Origin: Cyanobacteria bacterium UBA4641
GTDB taxonomy: Bacteria > Cyanobacteriota > Vampirovibrionia > Gastranaerophilales > Gastranaerophilaceae
Reading direction: 5' to 3'
DNA length: 27,893 nt
Assembly (NCBI GenBank): GCA_002405805.1
Contig: DHMN01000026.1
Coordinates: 43,503-71,395 of the forward strand
The notes under the pieces are model-generated. The model saw only the letters and a list, made by a program, of their open reading frames with translations, was not told the DNA's origin and did no database searches. Shown here one piece after another: positions 16,369 to 24,980 of this stretch. Position 1 is the stretch's first letter. The number at the start of each line of letters is the position of its first letter. The position numbers and the translations under genes are program-made.

Positions 16369-17349
16369 ATGGTAGCTATGACTTTAAATAGTATAAATGA
16401 ATTGGCGAAAGATGTCTTGGATATTGAGGCTAAGGCTATTTTAAGATTGAAAAACAATATAGGGAATGATTTTGACAAAGCTGTAGATATTTTATATAAC
16501 TGCAAAGGTCGTGTAATTGTTACAGGGATGGGAAAATCAGGACTTATCGGTAAAAAAATTGCTGCCACCATGTCTTCTACTGGTACTCCTGCGTATTTCT
16601 TGCATCCTGCAGAAAGTACACATGGTGATTCCGGAGTGATAACAAGAAATGACGTTATTATTGCAATTTCAAACAGTGGTGAAACTCAAGAATTATTGAA
16701 CCTTTTACCGCTAATCAAGCGTTTTGGATGCGAAATGATTGGTATGACGGGAAATCTCAATTCAACATTAGCCAAAACTAGCGAAGTTACTCTTGATATC
16801 TCTGTTGAGCGTGAAGCTTGTCCGCTTGGCAAAGCTCCGACAGCCAGCACAACAGCAACGCTTGCAATGGGTGATGCTTTAGCTGTTTGTTTGATGGAGA
16901 AAAAAGGTTTTACAAAAGAAGACTTTTTGATGTATCATCCATCAGGCAAATTGGGTAAAGGTCTGACTTATAAGGTGCGTGATTTGATGATTACAGGTGA
17001 TAAAATGCCTGTTGTGTCAGATGATGAATCCTTTACAGATGTAATTAATACAATTTCTGAATACAAATTAGGGATGGCGATGGTTGTAAATTCTGATAAA
17101 AAACTATCAGGCGTTTTGACAGATGGTGATATCAGAAGAACCGTAATCAAATACCACGATATTTCTAACTTGAAAATCAAAGATGTTATGACCTCAAATC
17201 CAAAACGAATAACTTCAGATGCTTACGCAGCATCAGCCTTGAATTTGATGGAAAAATTCTCAATTACGGCTCTTGCCGTGGTGGATGAAAATAATATTCC
17301 GGTTGGCGTAATCCATGTTCACGATTTGTTGAGAGCCGGGGTGGCATAA
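16369..17349 (+). CDS. kdsD: D-arabinose 5-phosphate isomerase (KdsD/KpsF family)
   Basis: Interconverts ribulose 5-phosphate and arabinose 5-phosphate, the first step toward Kdo for lipopolysaccharide. The 326-residue product has a SIS domain (about 35-175) with GMGKSG (Lys55), HGDSG (His85), SNSGETQE (Glu105) and HPSGKLG (His190). These residues occupy the positions of the known catalytic set. Two CBS domains follow (about 205-262 and 270-326). AGAGG lies 6 bases before the ATG at 16369, and a TATAAT at 16337-16342 is a possible -10. Its stop shares a base with the kdsC start (TAATG), so the two consecutive-pathway enzymes are coupled. Confidence 0.96.
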   Translation: MVAMTLNSINELAKDVLDIEAKAILRLKNNIGNDFDKAVDILYNCKGRVIVTGMGKSGLIGKKIAATMSSTGTPAYFLHPAESTHGDSGVITRNDVIIAISNSGETQELLNLLPLIKRFGCEMIGMTGNLNSTLAKTSEVTLDISVEREACPLGKAPTASTTATLAMGDALAVCLMEKKGFTKEDFLMYHPSGKLGKGLTYKVRDLMITGDKMPVVSDDESFTDVINTISEYKLGMAMVVNSDKKLSGVLTDGDIRRTVIKYHDISNLKIKDVMTSNPKRITSDAYAASALNLMEKFSITALAVVDENNIPVGVIHVHDLLRAGVA

Positions 17350-17843
17350 TGGATTTGAGAGAAAAAGCAAGCAAAATTAAACTGTTAGCCTTTGATGTTG
17401 ATGGCGTTATGACAGATGGCAGCATTACTTATGATGAAAACGGAATTGAATATAAAACATTCAATGCAAAAGATGGTCATGGGCTTGCCAAAATGGCTAA
17501 AAACGGTTTTATTACTGCAATAATTACAGGGCGAAAAAACGGTACTGTAGACCGTCGCGCTACTGATTTGCGTGTAACAGAGGTTTATCAAGGGGTAAAA
17601 AATAAGTTACCTATCTTAGAAGGTATTATGCAAAAATATGAACTTGATTTTTCTCAAGTCGCTTATATGGGTGATGATGAGCCTGATATTTGCATATTGG
17701 AAAAAGTTGCAATCGCGGCTTGTCCAAATGATGCGGTTGGCAGGGTTCAAAAAGTTTGCAATTTTAAAGCAGAAAGAGATGGCGGAAGAGGGGCAGTGCG
17801 CGAGTTGTGCGACTTTATCTTTGATGCCGTGAATGAACAATAA
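17349..17843 (+). CDS. kdsC: 3-deoxy-D-manno-octulosonate 8-phosphate phosphatase KdsC
   Basis: Removes phosphate from Kdo-8-phosphate to give Kdo in the cytoplasm. The 164-residue protein is a capless class C0 HAD phosphatase: FDVDGVMTDG carries nucleophile Asp16 and acid/base Asp18, TGR gives motif II, a lysine in GVKNK motif III, and GDDEPD motif IV. The C-terminal GGRGAVREL stretch is typical of KdsC, whose tails close the neighbouring subunit's active site in the tetramer. It overlaps kdsD by one base. kdsA and kdsB are not in this window. Confidence 0.97.
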   Translation: MDLREKASKIKLLAFDVDGVMTDGSITYDENGIEYKTFNAKDGHGLAKMAKNGFITAIITGRKNGTVDRRATDLRVTEVYQGVKNKLPILEGIMQKYELDFSQVAYMGDDEPDICILEKVAIAACPNDAVGRVQKVCNFKAERDGGRGAVRELCDFIFDAVNEQ

Positions 17844-17875
17844 TATAATGTAAGAATTTTTAAGGGGATATAAAT

Positions 17876-18238
17876 ATGTACGAAATTAAAACACAAGCAT
17901 TTTTTGCAGCAGCACATCATTTGTTGAATTATGACGGAGAATGTGAAAACCAACACGGTCATAATTGGATGGTAGAGGCTTTTGTTCAAGGTGAAACTTT
18001 AAACAAAAGCAATATTTTGATTGATTACAAGATTTTGAAAAAAGAATTGAATACGGTTTTAGATACTTTGGACCACAAAGATTTGAACGAATTACCTGCA
18101 TTTAAAGGCGAAAGTCCTTCAAGTGAAATGATTTCAGCTTATATTTATTCAAAATTAAAAGAACGTATTGTTCAATTGAGTAAAGTTACTGTTTGGGAAA
18201 CTCAAACTTCTTGTTGCTCATATTTTGAGGCTGAATAG
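17876..18238 (+). CDS. queD: 6-carboxy-5,6,7,8-tetrahydropterin synthase (QueD/PTPS family)
   Basis: Converts 7,8-dihydroneopterin triphosphate to 6-carboxytetrahydropterin in the queuosine/preQ0 pathway. The 120-residue product has zinc ligands His15, His27 and His29 (FAAAHH and HGHNW), catalytic Cys23 in CENQHGH, the Asp66-His67 pair in LDHKDLN, PSSEM, and Glu108 in VWETQ. The C-x3-HGH arrangement is the QueD form. AAGGGG precedes the ATG. It lies 32 bases after kdsC and 31 before uppP, probably in one transcript, although queC, queE and queF are not nearby. Confidence 0.93.
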   Translation: MYEIKTQAFFAAAHHLLNYDGECENQHGHNWMVEAFVQGETLNKSNILIDYKILKKELNTVLDTLDHKDLNELPAFKGESPSSEMISAYIYSKLKERIVQLSKVTVWETQTSCCSYFEAE

Positions 18239-18269
18239 TTATTAGATAGACACTTGGAGAGAAATATAA

Positions 18270-19112
18270 ATGACTTTAATACAATCAATACTTATGGGGA
18301 TAGTTCAAGGTTTGAGTGAATTTTTACCTGTTTCAAGTTCTGCTCACCTTGTATTTACATCAAATTTTTACAAAGTTTTTAAAAATATACCGATAACAGA
18401 ACAATCAAATCAGGAAGTTTTTCTTGATATAATGTTGCATTTAGGGACATTGATTGCTGTTTTGTATTTTTTCAGAAAAGATATTTTAGAAATCTGCAAA
18501 GCTTTGATTGAATCAATAAAGACAAGAGATTTCTCTTCATATTTGTCAAAATTAGGATTGTATATAATTGCAGGTACAATTATTACAATCGCGTTAGCTC
18601 TTCCGTTTAACGAAGTTGCTAACCATTTGGTGTTCCATCCTGCCATAGTGGGTGGTTTACTGATTATTACAGGTGGAATATTATTTTTGAGTGAATATTT
18701 GGCAAAAAGAAGTTCTCGAAACAGCAATATAACCTTAAAACAAGCTTTGCTAATAGGTTTAGCTCAAGGCTTTGCGGTACTTCCGGGGTTGTCTCGCTCA
18801 GGATGTACGATTGCAACAGGTTTGTTTGCAGGTTTAGACAGAGAAACTTCTGCCAGATATTCGTTCTTGTTGAGTATTCCGATTATTCTCGGAGCATCAA
18901 TGGTTTATCCTTTGGTTAAAATCGATGTTCAAGAGGCGGTTACTTACAACTGGATTGCCATAATTGTCGGAACTGTAGTTTCAGGAATTGTTGGTTATCT
19001 GTGCATAAAATATTTTATGAAATTTATCTCAAGATTTTCATTAAATATTTTCGGATGGTACTGTGTGTTTATGGGGTTATTCACATTGGTATTCTTCAAT
19101 ATTTTTAAATAA
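18270..19112 (+). CDS. uppP: Undecaprenyl-diphosphate phosphatase (UppP/BacA)
   Basis: Membrane enzyme that recycles the C55 lipid carrier by removing a phosphate from undecaprenyl diphosphate; it also gives bacitracin tolerance. The 280-residue product has about eight hydrophobic segments. Both family signatures are present: GIVQGLSEFLPVSSSAHL (10-27, with Glu17 and His26) and LPGLSRSGCTIATGL (171-185, with Arg175). SSSAHL replaces the commoner SSSGHL. GGAGAG precedes the ATG. Its link to the window's peptidoglycan and Kdo genes is functional. Confidence 0.97.
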   Translation: MTLIQSILMGIVQGLSEFLPVSSSAHLVFTSNFYKVFKNIPITEQSNQEVFLDIMLHLGTLIAVLYFFRKDILEICKALIESIKTRDFSSYLSKLGLYIIAGTIITIALALPFNEVANHLVFHPAIVGGLLIITGGILFLSEYLAKRSSRNSNITLKQALLIGLAQGFAVLPGLSRSGCTIATGLFAGLDRETSARYSFLLSIPIILGASMVYPLVKIDVQEAVTYNWIAIIVGTVVSGIVGYLCIKYFMKFISRFSLNIFGWYCVFMGLFTLVFFNIFK

Positions 19113-19120
19113 AAATATTG
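19097..19120. repeat. AT-only inverted repeat over the uppP stop
   Basis: CAATATTTTT (19097-19106) and AAAAATATTG (19111-19120) form a perfect 10-base stem with a 4-base loop that includes the uppP stop codon. It is too AT-rich to be a convincing terminator, but it is the only hairpin between uppP and the next gene. Confidence 0.4.
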
Positions 19121-19165
19121 TTAAAATTTGTAAATATAAATAAAACAAGATAACAAAATTTTATC

Positions 19166-19192
19166 TTGACATGTATTCTAATGATATAAAAT
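19166..19192 (+). promoter_or_regulatory. Possible promoter of the 19205-24566 operon
   Basis: TTGACA at 19166-19171 is perfect. TAAAAT at 19187-19192 follows after 15 bases (TATAAA at 19185 would give 13), which is short. If used, the leader is only a few bases, so the true -10 may differ. Confidence 0.35.
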
Positions 19193-19204
19193 TGCGGAGT
19201 TGTC

Positions 19205-20287
19205 ATGATATTACCAATAAGTAATTATAATGGGAAAAATCTATCATTTAAGTCTAACAAAAAAGAGGAGAATAACAGTACGCCTTATGATGAGGATACC
19301 CTGTTAAAAAGCAATCTTTCAACAAAAACGCGTATTGGTCTTGAAAAGTTTACAAAAGCTTTCACTGTGTATCCTGCAAAAGGCTTAAAAGGTAGTAAAA
19401 ATTCAAATTTTTATGAGTTTTTAACAATGGGTACTGTGCCGTACGTTGTCGGTAGTATCACATTGATGTCTATTTTTAACTCTACAAACAAGTATTTCCA
19501 ACATTCAGCAGCCGTTGCCGCAAATAAACTCGGCAACAAGATGGCTATGGGAGTTGTACTTTATTGCTTGTTTAAAAATTTGTCAAAATCTTTAATTACT
19601 TATCCTGTAAAATGGAAAACCGGTATAGATACTGAACTTCCGTATGCAAAAGTTAATTATTTATTGCAAGAAAATCCTGATGACTGCAGCAATATGACAA
19701 GTATTGAATACCACAAAGTCGGAGAGAGTGTGGATTTTCCTAGATGGGACCAATTGTATGGCGACCCTAAAAAAGGTGAAGCAATCAATTTCAGATATGA
19801 TAAAATCGCAAAGAAAAACGGACTTGGTGAAAACTTAAACGACTCAGACCAAGAAGTTAAACCTATATATAAAGAGGTTTTGGTTAAATCAAAACTTGCT
19901 AAAAGTATTTCATCTTTCTTGTGGGCAGGTGTTGGTGTTGCTTTAGCTTTCCAAAAACCTTGGGAAAAATATTTCAAAGTTGCAACTTTAAAATTCTGGA
20001 ATACTAAGGATTTCGGTCACTCTTTGAAAGTTTTAGGTAGCAGTTTTGTAGAAAGTGCAAAAGATTTATATAAAGGTTCAAGCATTTCAATGGTTAAAAA
20101 TATTGATAACTCTGTAGCTCCGGGGTTGTTGGCAAAACTTGAAAAACATTCAGGCAAAGCTTTCCTTGGAATAGCCTCTTTATCAACAATTTTAGGCTTG
20201 TTGAATACTTTACATATTACAAAGAAACCGACAAATACATCTCCAGATAGTGTATTTGACAAAAATAAAGAAAGTGTGGTGAGTTAG
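19205..20287 (+). CDS. Unknown multi-pass membrane protein, 360 residues
   Basis: Family not recognised. The N-terminus (MILPISNYNGKNLSFKSNKK) is a polar leader with an SFK motif. Hydrophobic segments lie at about 74-90, 108-124, 236-250 and 316-335; the last is followed by KKP and a short polar tail. A soluble stretch at about 140-230 contains DFPRWDQLYGD. CGGAG lies 5 bases before the ATG. Its stop touches the ATG of the next gene, so the two are translationally coupled. Several landmarks recur in the same order in the next protein: a hydrophobic segment, L-x-K-x-L-I-x-x-P-x-K, a W-D-x-Y stretch, LW-x-x-A/G, EK-x-x-K-Y, and a terminal segment ending KKP. Distant paralogy is inferred. Confidence 0.88.
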   Translation: MILPISNYNGKNLSFKSNKKEENNSTPYDEDTLLKSNLSTKTRIGLEKFTKAFTVYPAKGLKGSKNSNFYEFLTMGTVPYVVGSITLMSIFNSTNKYFQHSAAVAANKLGNKMAMGVVLYCLFKNLSKSLITYPVKWKTGIDTELPYAKVNYLLQENPDDCSNMTSIEYHKVGESVDFPRWDQLYGDPKKGEAINFRYDKIAKKNGLGENLNDSDQEVKPIYKEVLVKSKLAKSISSFLWAGVGVALAFQKPWEKYFKVATLKFWNTKDFGHSLKVLGSSFVESAKDLYKGSSISMVKNIDNSVAPGLLAKLEKHSGKAFLGIASLSTILGLLNTLHITKKPTNTSPDSVFDKNKESVVS

Positions 20288-22828
20288 ATGAGAACAACAA
20301 ATTTAATTCAATCATACGTAAGCAATCCGCCTGCAATGCAACAATATAATTCAGATAAAGCTGTAAAGGATTTTGATGTTCATAAAGAGTTGTCAAACAG
20401 AACATTTATAAAACCTTTGCCAAGCAATGGGCACTTGGTTAAAACAGGCATTTTTGATGTGCCGTCCGAAATTAAAAAAGATATTAAATATGATATAAAA
20501 GCCTTTGGACATGCTGTTAAAGGTGAAGCTAACGACCATGAATTGGGACGTTTGAATGACGTTGGTATGAAAATCGGTGGACTTGCAATTGCATCATATT
20601 TATTCACTAAAAAACAAACTCCAATGACTAAGATTTTTGAATTTGTAGGGCTTGGAACCTTCTTTGGCGCAATGGATTTGTGGCCGAAATTATTTATTCA
20701 ATTACCTGCAAAATTGATTCATGGTGTTAATGTTAGACAAGAATACGAAGACAACTATGGTAGAAAGAAAATGTTCTACCAAGACCACCAATTCATTCCT
20801 TGGGATTTGTATTCAGAAAAAGAAATCAACAAAATTGGCGACAGACTTCATGTTCCAAAAGATATTCCAAACAGAAGAGATTTTATCCAAGAAAAAATGA
20901 GAAAAATTGCTCTTCAAAATAATACTTTGTGGATGTTGACTGCAGGTTTTGCAACTCCATTGATGAGTGCTTTGATGTGTAATGCTTTGGAAAAACCTAT
21001 TTCTAAATATATGGACCAACGCATGAATAAACGCGCAGAATCATTGATGACGAATTTCCCTCAAGAAATTCAAAAATATGATTTTTCAAAACCAGAAGCT
21101 GAATTGGCAAAAATCCTTGCGGATAACAAAGGTAAACCAATTACACCTGAATTGTATGAATCAATCGCCTCAAATATCACAGAAGGTTTAGATAATGTAG
21201 TTTCAACAAATGTACGCAAAGATTTGGCTCAATTGTTACCAACAAATGACAAGTTCAAGTTATCAGAAGATACATTAAAAGCTGTTCAAAAATCAATGTC
21301 TGATGTTTTTGCTCCTGCAAAACTTTCAAAAGATGATTTGGCAAAACTTATCCCTGATGGAGATGCAATCTCTCATGCTTTGAGTTCAAGAAACTTGTTA
21401 GAAGGTAAATATAAAGAATTTTCCGAACATTCAAAAGTTATTCAAGACTTGTTTGAGGCAAATGTAAATAAATTTATTGAAGAAAATCCAAACAACCCTG
21501 CGTCTAAGAAATTGAACTTCTTAATGCAAAAATTAATCCACACAACATCTCATGGTGAAAGTTCACCTTTGGTTAAAGCCTTTAAATATCAACCTGCAGC
21601 AGTTTTGAGTGAAAATTTGGCAGAATCTTTAAAAGGTATTTCATCTACTCTTAATAAAATGAAGGCTGGAAATTCTGTATTAGACAGATATGCATATATG
21701 AAGGTTGCTCAAGCTCCTGAAACAGGTTTGGCTAATGCTTGGAACGAAACCGAAAATGCTATATTTAAGGCAATGAACTTCTCACCTGAAGAAATCAGAA
21801 TGGCTCGTTTGGATGGCGAAATTTCTTCTGATATTATGAGAAACAAACTTGAATCTATCACTTCAGATAAGGCTGCTTATGGCAAATTTATCGAATCTGT
21901 AGAAAAAGCATTTTCATCTCTTCATAGCAAAATGTCTTCTCTTGATATGACTCAGGCGAAAACTTCAAACTTGTATAAATCAAATGTTGAAACAACCTTT
22001 AATAATACGGCTAATGTATTAAAAGGTGCAGGTTTTAACAATACTGCAGAGGCTTTGGTCGGTTTCCATGATACGGCTCAAACTTCATTAAAAGATTTGA
22101 TGTTGAACTTTGTAACAGATAGGGTAAAAGGTGTTAAAACTTCATTCTACAGATTATTGAACCTTGCAGATATGTATCACAAGATTTCAATGGTAGAAGG
22201 TTTGGATTCTGTATTAACTCCGCAAATGCCAAGAGCAGTGAAAGAAGAATTGGTTGAATTGGCAAAACAAACTTTGATGGATGGACACAACTCTGATTTT
22301 GCTGTTAAATTCTGGCAAAAACGTGACCCTAACCCTGATAAATCAGATTTATCTCAAATAAGAACTTCTGCCGGAAAAGTAATCAATAAATATTTCGGAA
22401 CAAAAGAGGCATCTGAGTTGACTGAAATTGCAAATGACAGAAATTATTTTGATGCGGTTATGAAATTGATGTTTGGTGGCGATTTACACCATGATACAGT
22501 TGAAAAAATCCAATCCTCTGTATTCTTTGATGATTTCAAACGTTATAGAGCACAAGCGCTTGATATTTTAGGCGGAGATTTCTATTTTGCAAAACCTAAT
22601 TTCTTGGTAAATGGCAGAAGAGTTGATACATCTTCTGAAGCTAAATTCTTGATGATGGGTAGTGCTCCGTCAGATATGGCATTTAAGCATTTTAACAATA
22701 CATTTAACGGTAACAAATGGTTCAAGATTTTTGGAACATTGGGTGCCGGACTTGTTGGTGTAACTTTGTTATCTCAATTCTTTATCGGATATATGAAGAA
22801 ACCTCAACAAGCAAAGGAGGCTAAGTAG
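20288..22828 (+). CDS. Unknown large membrane-anchored protein, 846 residues
   Basis: Family not recognised. The first 90 residues are polar. Hydrophobic segments lie at about 95-128 and 213-234. A long soluble, helix-rich, Lys/Ser-rich region (about 240-810) follows, then a single C-terminal membrane segment (about 815-836) and KKPQQAKEAK. The membrane-proximal part mirrors the preceding protein: WPKLFIQLPAKL, FIPWDLYSEKE, NTLWMLTAG, LEKPISKYM and the closing KKP. The long soluble region is absent from the partner. It starts directly at the previous stop with GGTGAG upstream, and its end overlaps the ribosome binding site of the GH13 gene. No catalytic motif was recognised. Confidence 0.9.
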   Translation: MRTTNLIQSYVSNPPAMQQYNSDKAVKDFDVHKELSNRTFIKPLPSNGHLVKTGIFDVPSEIKKDIKYDIKAFGHAVKGEANDHELGRLNDVGMKIGGLAIASYLFTKKQTPMTKIFEFVGLGTFFGAMDLWPKLFIQLPAKLIHGVNVRQEYEDNYGRKKMFYQDHQFIPWDLYSEKEINKIGDRLHVPKDIPNRRDFIQEKMRKIALQNNTLWMLTAGFATPLMSALMCNALEKPISKYMDQRMNKRAESLMTNFPQEIQKYDFSKPEAELAKILADNKGKPITPELYESIASNITEGLDNVVSTNVRKDLAQLLPTNDKFKLSEDTLKAVQKSMSDVFAPAKLSKDDLAKLIPDGDAISHALSSRNLLEGKYKEFSEHSKVIQDLFEANVNKFIEENPNNPASKKLNFLMQKLIHTTSHGESSPLVKAFKYQPAAVLSENLAESLKGISSTLNKMKAGNSVLDRYAYMKVAQAPETGLANAWNETENAIFKAMNFSPEEIRMARLDGEISSDIMRNKLESITSDKAAYGKFIESVEKAFSSLHSKMSSLDMTQAKTSNLYKSNVETTFNNTANVLKGAGFNNTAEALVGFHDTAQTSLKDLMLNFVTDRVKGVKTSFYRLLNLADMYHKISMVEGLDSVLTPQMPRAVKEELVELAKQTLMDGHNSDFAVKFWQKRDPNPDKSDLSQIRTSAGKVINKYFGTKEASELTEIANDRNYFDAVMKLMFGGDLHHDTVEKIQSSVFFDDFKRYRAQALDILGGDFYFAKPNFLVNGRRVDTSSEAKFLMMGSAPSDMAFKHFNNTFNGNKWFKIFGTLGAGLVGVTLLSQFFIGYMKKPQQAKEAK

Positions 22829-22829
22829 T

Positions 22830-24566
22830 ATGATGAATGTTACAAGTAATTTAATATCTCAAAAGCTTGGCGCGATTAGACCTTTGCATTTTACTCAAAA
22901 TCCGCAAACTGCTCCAACTCCAACAGCACCTCAATCTGGCAGCAACTTGATTTCTCAGTATTTGAATAATGTTGCAATGATAAATTCTGCTGCGGTAAAT
23001 AAACCTGAGGCTGCATATAACGAAATTAAAGAAAAACCTTATAAAAATGACTTGAGAACTTTGTTTACTACAAACAGTGCGAAAATTTTGGCAATCATTC
23101 CAAGAACATTCAACGCGAAAGATACAAACGGAAATGAATATATCGATGGCAATGAAACTCATGGTACATTTTTAAATGCGATTGACAGACTTGATGAAGT
23201 TAAGGCAGAAGGCTTTAATACTTTGCACGTATTGCCGATAAATCCTCCAGGGGTAGAAAACGCAATGGGTACTGCAGGTTCAGTTTATGCACCAAAAGAT
23301 ATGCTCAAAATTGACCCTGTTTTGATTGATAAAAATGACCCTCGCTCACCGCAAGAACAATTTAAGGCTTTTGTAGATGCTTGTCACCAAAAAGGTTTGC
23401 GAGTAATGGTTGATATGCCAAGTTGCGCATCTTATGATTTGTATAATGCCAGACCTGAATTGATGGCACATGAGCGTAACGGATTGGCAAAAACTCCTCA
23501 AGGTTGGTGCGATATCAGAATGTTTGAACCTTGGGAAGATGAAGGAAAAAGAACACTGAACCCTGAATTGTTGGAATACCACAGAAAATTTGTTGATATG
23601 ATGATTGATGCAGGCGTAGATGGTATCAGAGCCGATGTAGCAAGGGCGAAACCTGTTGAATTTTGGGACATTATAATTCCTTATTCAAGAAAGCGTAATC
23701 CTGAATTTGCTTGGCTTGCAGAAACTTACACTTATGAAGATGCTTCTCCACAAGCAAATATGCCTTATGACAGACCTGAAGATTCTCTTCGTGCAGGTTT
23801 CGATGCTTATTATGGGCAATATCACATTTTCAATGAGTGGAATACAGCAAAAGAACTTAACGACTACGTGATTGACAACTTGAATATGTCATACAGACTT
23901 GAAAAAGGAAAATCTCTAATCGGTTCATTTGCTACCCACGATGATATTTCACCAATGTCACATGGTGGTGAGGTTTATTGTAATTTGACATCTGGTTTAG
24001 AGGCAACTTTACCTATGATGAATCCGTATTTTGTAGATGGATTCCAATCAGGTGACAAATATGATTACAGCTACGGAAATACTCATTCAACAGTATCAGC
24101 TACAGATAATCATGAAATGATAGTCCATCCAAGTAAGTTGGATATCTTTAATTTGTCAAGAAAACCTGGAGGGAATGAGCCAGAAATAGGTAAATTCATG
24201 ACTGCAGCTCTTGAGTTTAGAGACAAGTACGCGGATGTTATTAAACGTGGTTCTTACATCGTTTTAGACAAGAAAAAAGATAAGGCAGACCAAGTAATTG
24301 CTTTTGCAAGACATCGTCATGGCAGAACATTATTGGTAATTGCTAACAAAAACGTAAACCGACGTGTAGCATGCAAAGTCGAAGTTCCGACCTTGAAAGC
24401 AAATCAAAAATTGGAAAACTTGTTACCATCTTACGGTGAAGAAAGTAAGTTCCAAGTATCTCAAGGTGAGGTCGCAGTTGACTTAGGTCCTGGAAGAATT
24501 CACGTTTTCGAGATAGATACTCCATATATTGAGACATATACCAGAAAAGTTTACAAACAGCATTAA
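22830..24566 (+). CDS. GH13 (alpha-amylase superfamily) enzyme resembling GlgE-type maltosyltransferases
   Basis: A 578-residue protein. After a Pro/Ala/Gln-rich leader (1-60, with PLHFTQNPQ) comes a TIM barrel: the calcium-loop-like DTNGNEYIDGNE (98-109), FNTLHVLPINPPG, strand 4 GIRADVARAKPVEFW with nucleophile Asp269, AWLAETYTYED with acid/base Glu298, and FATHDD with Asp371. All three catalytic acids are present. The usual DxxxNH of region I is VDMPSCASYD, closer to the CSPD form of GlgE. RAGFDAYYGQYHIFNEWNTAKEL parallels the GlgE stretch after its Glu. GlgE's N-terminal domain is missing. A C-terminal beta domain follows (about 480-565). AAAGGAGG lies 9 bases before the ATG. No signal peptide. 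The GH13 fold is sure; the reaction is inferred. Confidence 0.93.
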   Translation: MMNVTSNLISQKLGAIRPLHFTQNPQTAPTPTAPQSGSNLISQYLNNVAMINSAAVNKPEAAYNEIKEKPYKNDLRTLFTTNSAKILAIIPRTFNAKDTNGNEYIDGNETHGTFLNAIDRLDEVKAEGFNTLHVLPINPPGVENAMGTAGSVYAPKDMLKIDPVLIDKNDPRSPQEQFKAFVDACHQKGLRVMVDMPSCASYDLYNARPELMAHERNGLAKTPQGWCDIRMFEPWEDEGKRTLNPELLEYHRKFVDMMIDAGVDGIRADVARAKPVEFWDIIIPYSRKRNPEFAWLAETYTYEDASPQANMPYDRPEDSLRAGFDAYYGQYHIFNEWNTAKELNDYVIDNLNMSYRLEKGKSLIGSFATHDDISPMSHGGEVYCNLTSGLEATLPMMNPYFVDGFQSGDKYDYSYGNTHSTVSATDNHEMIVHPSKLDIFNLSRKPGGNEPEIGKFMTAALEFRDKYADVIKRGSYIVLDKKKDKADQVIAFARHRHGRTLLVIANKNVNRRVACKVEVPTLKANQKLENLLPSYGEESKFQVSQGEVAVDLGPGRIHVFEIDTPYIETYTRKVYKQH

Positions 24567-24577
24567 GAGAGAAGAAT

Positions 24578-24606
24578 AATCCGCTAAGCCATATGTTTAG
24601 CGGATT
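24578..24606 (+). terminator. Hairpin terminator after the GH13 gene
   Basis: AATCCGCTAA (24578-24587) pairs perfectly with TTAGCGGATT (24597-24606) around a 9-base loop, followed by TAATTTATTT. The T run is imperfect. Confidence 0.7.
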
Positions 24607-24671
24607 TAATTTATTTGTATTTTGTATTGTAACAATATATTACAAATATATACTTTTTAATTCTCAAAAAG

Positions 24672-24700
24672 GCAATTTTCTCAAATTGAAATACTTTATA
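24672..24700 (+). promoter_or_regulatory. Shared promoter-like element (copy 3 of 4)
   Basis: CA at 24673-24674 (in GCAATT), 16 bases, then ATACTTTATA at 24691-24700, which is 48 bases before the ATG at 24749. Confidence 0.6.
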
Positions 24701-24748
24701 AAAGAGTAAGGGGATACAAATAAAGGAAAAGTTCAAAAGGAGAAAATT

Positions 24749-24937
24749 ATGGCAAGAGTTTTAATTTCAATGCCCGAAAAATTTTTAGATGAGATTGATT
24801 CAGTGGCTGATGCAGAAAATCGTACACGTTCAGAATTAATTCGTGAAGCATTAAGAACATATATGTATAGAAGCCAAGTTAGAAATGGCAAAAAAGCTGC
24901 AACAAATGCTGAAATCTTAGAGGCATTGCTCGGTTAG
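24749..24937 (+). CDS. Ribbon-helix-helix (CopG/Arc-type) DNA-binding protein
   Basis: A 62-residue protein. RVLISMPEKFLDEIDSVADAENRTRSELIREALRTYM has the ribbon-helix-helix pattern: a short strand, P-x-x-L/F-x-x-x-I-D, then R-S-E-L-I-R-E-A-L. The family binds DNA as dimers through the paired strand and often represses its own operon or acts as an antitoxin. The C-terminus AATNAEILEALLG is repeated almost exactly in the next small protein. AAAGGAG precedes the ATG, and the shared ATACTTTATA element lies upstream. No recognisable toxin gene follows, so an antitoxin role is not supported here. Confidence 0.92.
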   Translation: MARVLISMPEKFLDEIDSVADAENRTRSELIREALRTYMYRSQVRNGKKAATNAEILEALLG

Positions 24938-24980
24938 CAATATAAGTTTTTGTAAGGAAAATTTTTATCTATTAGAACGG

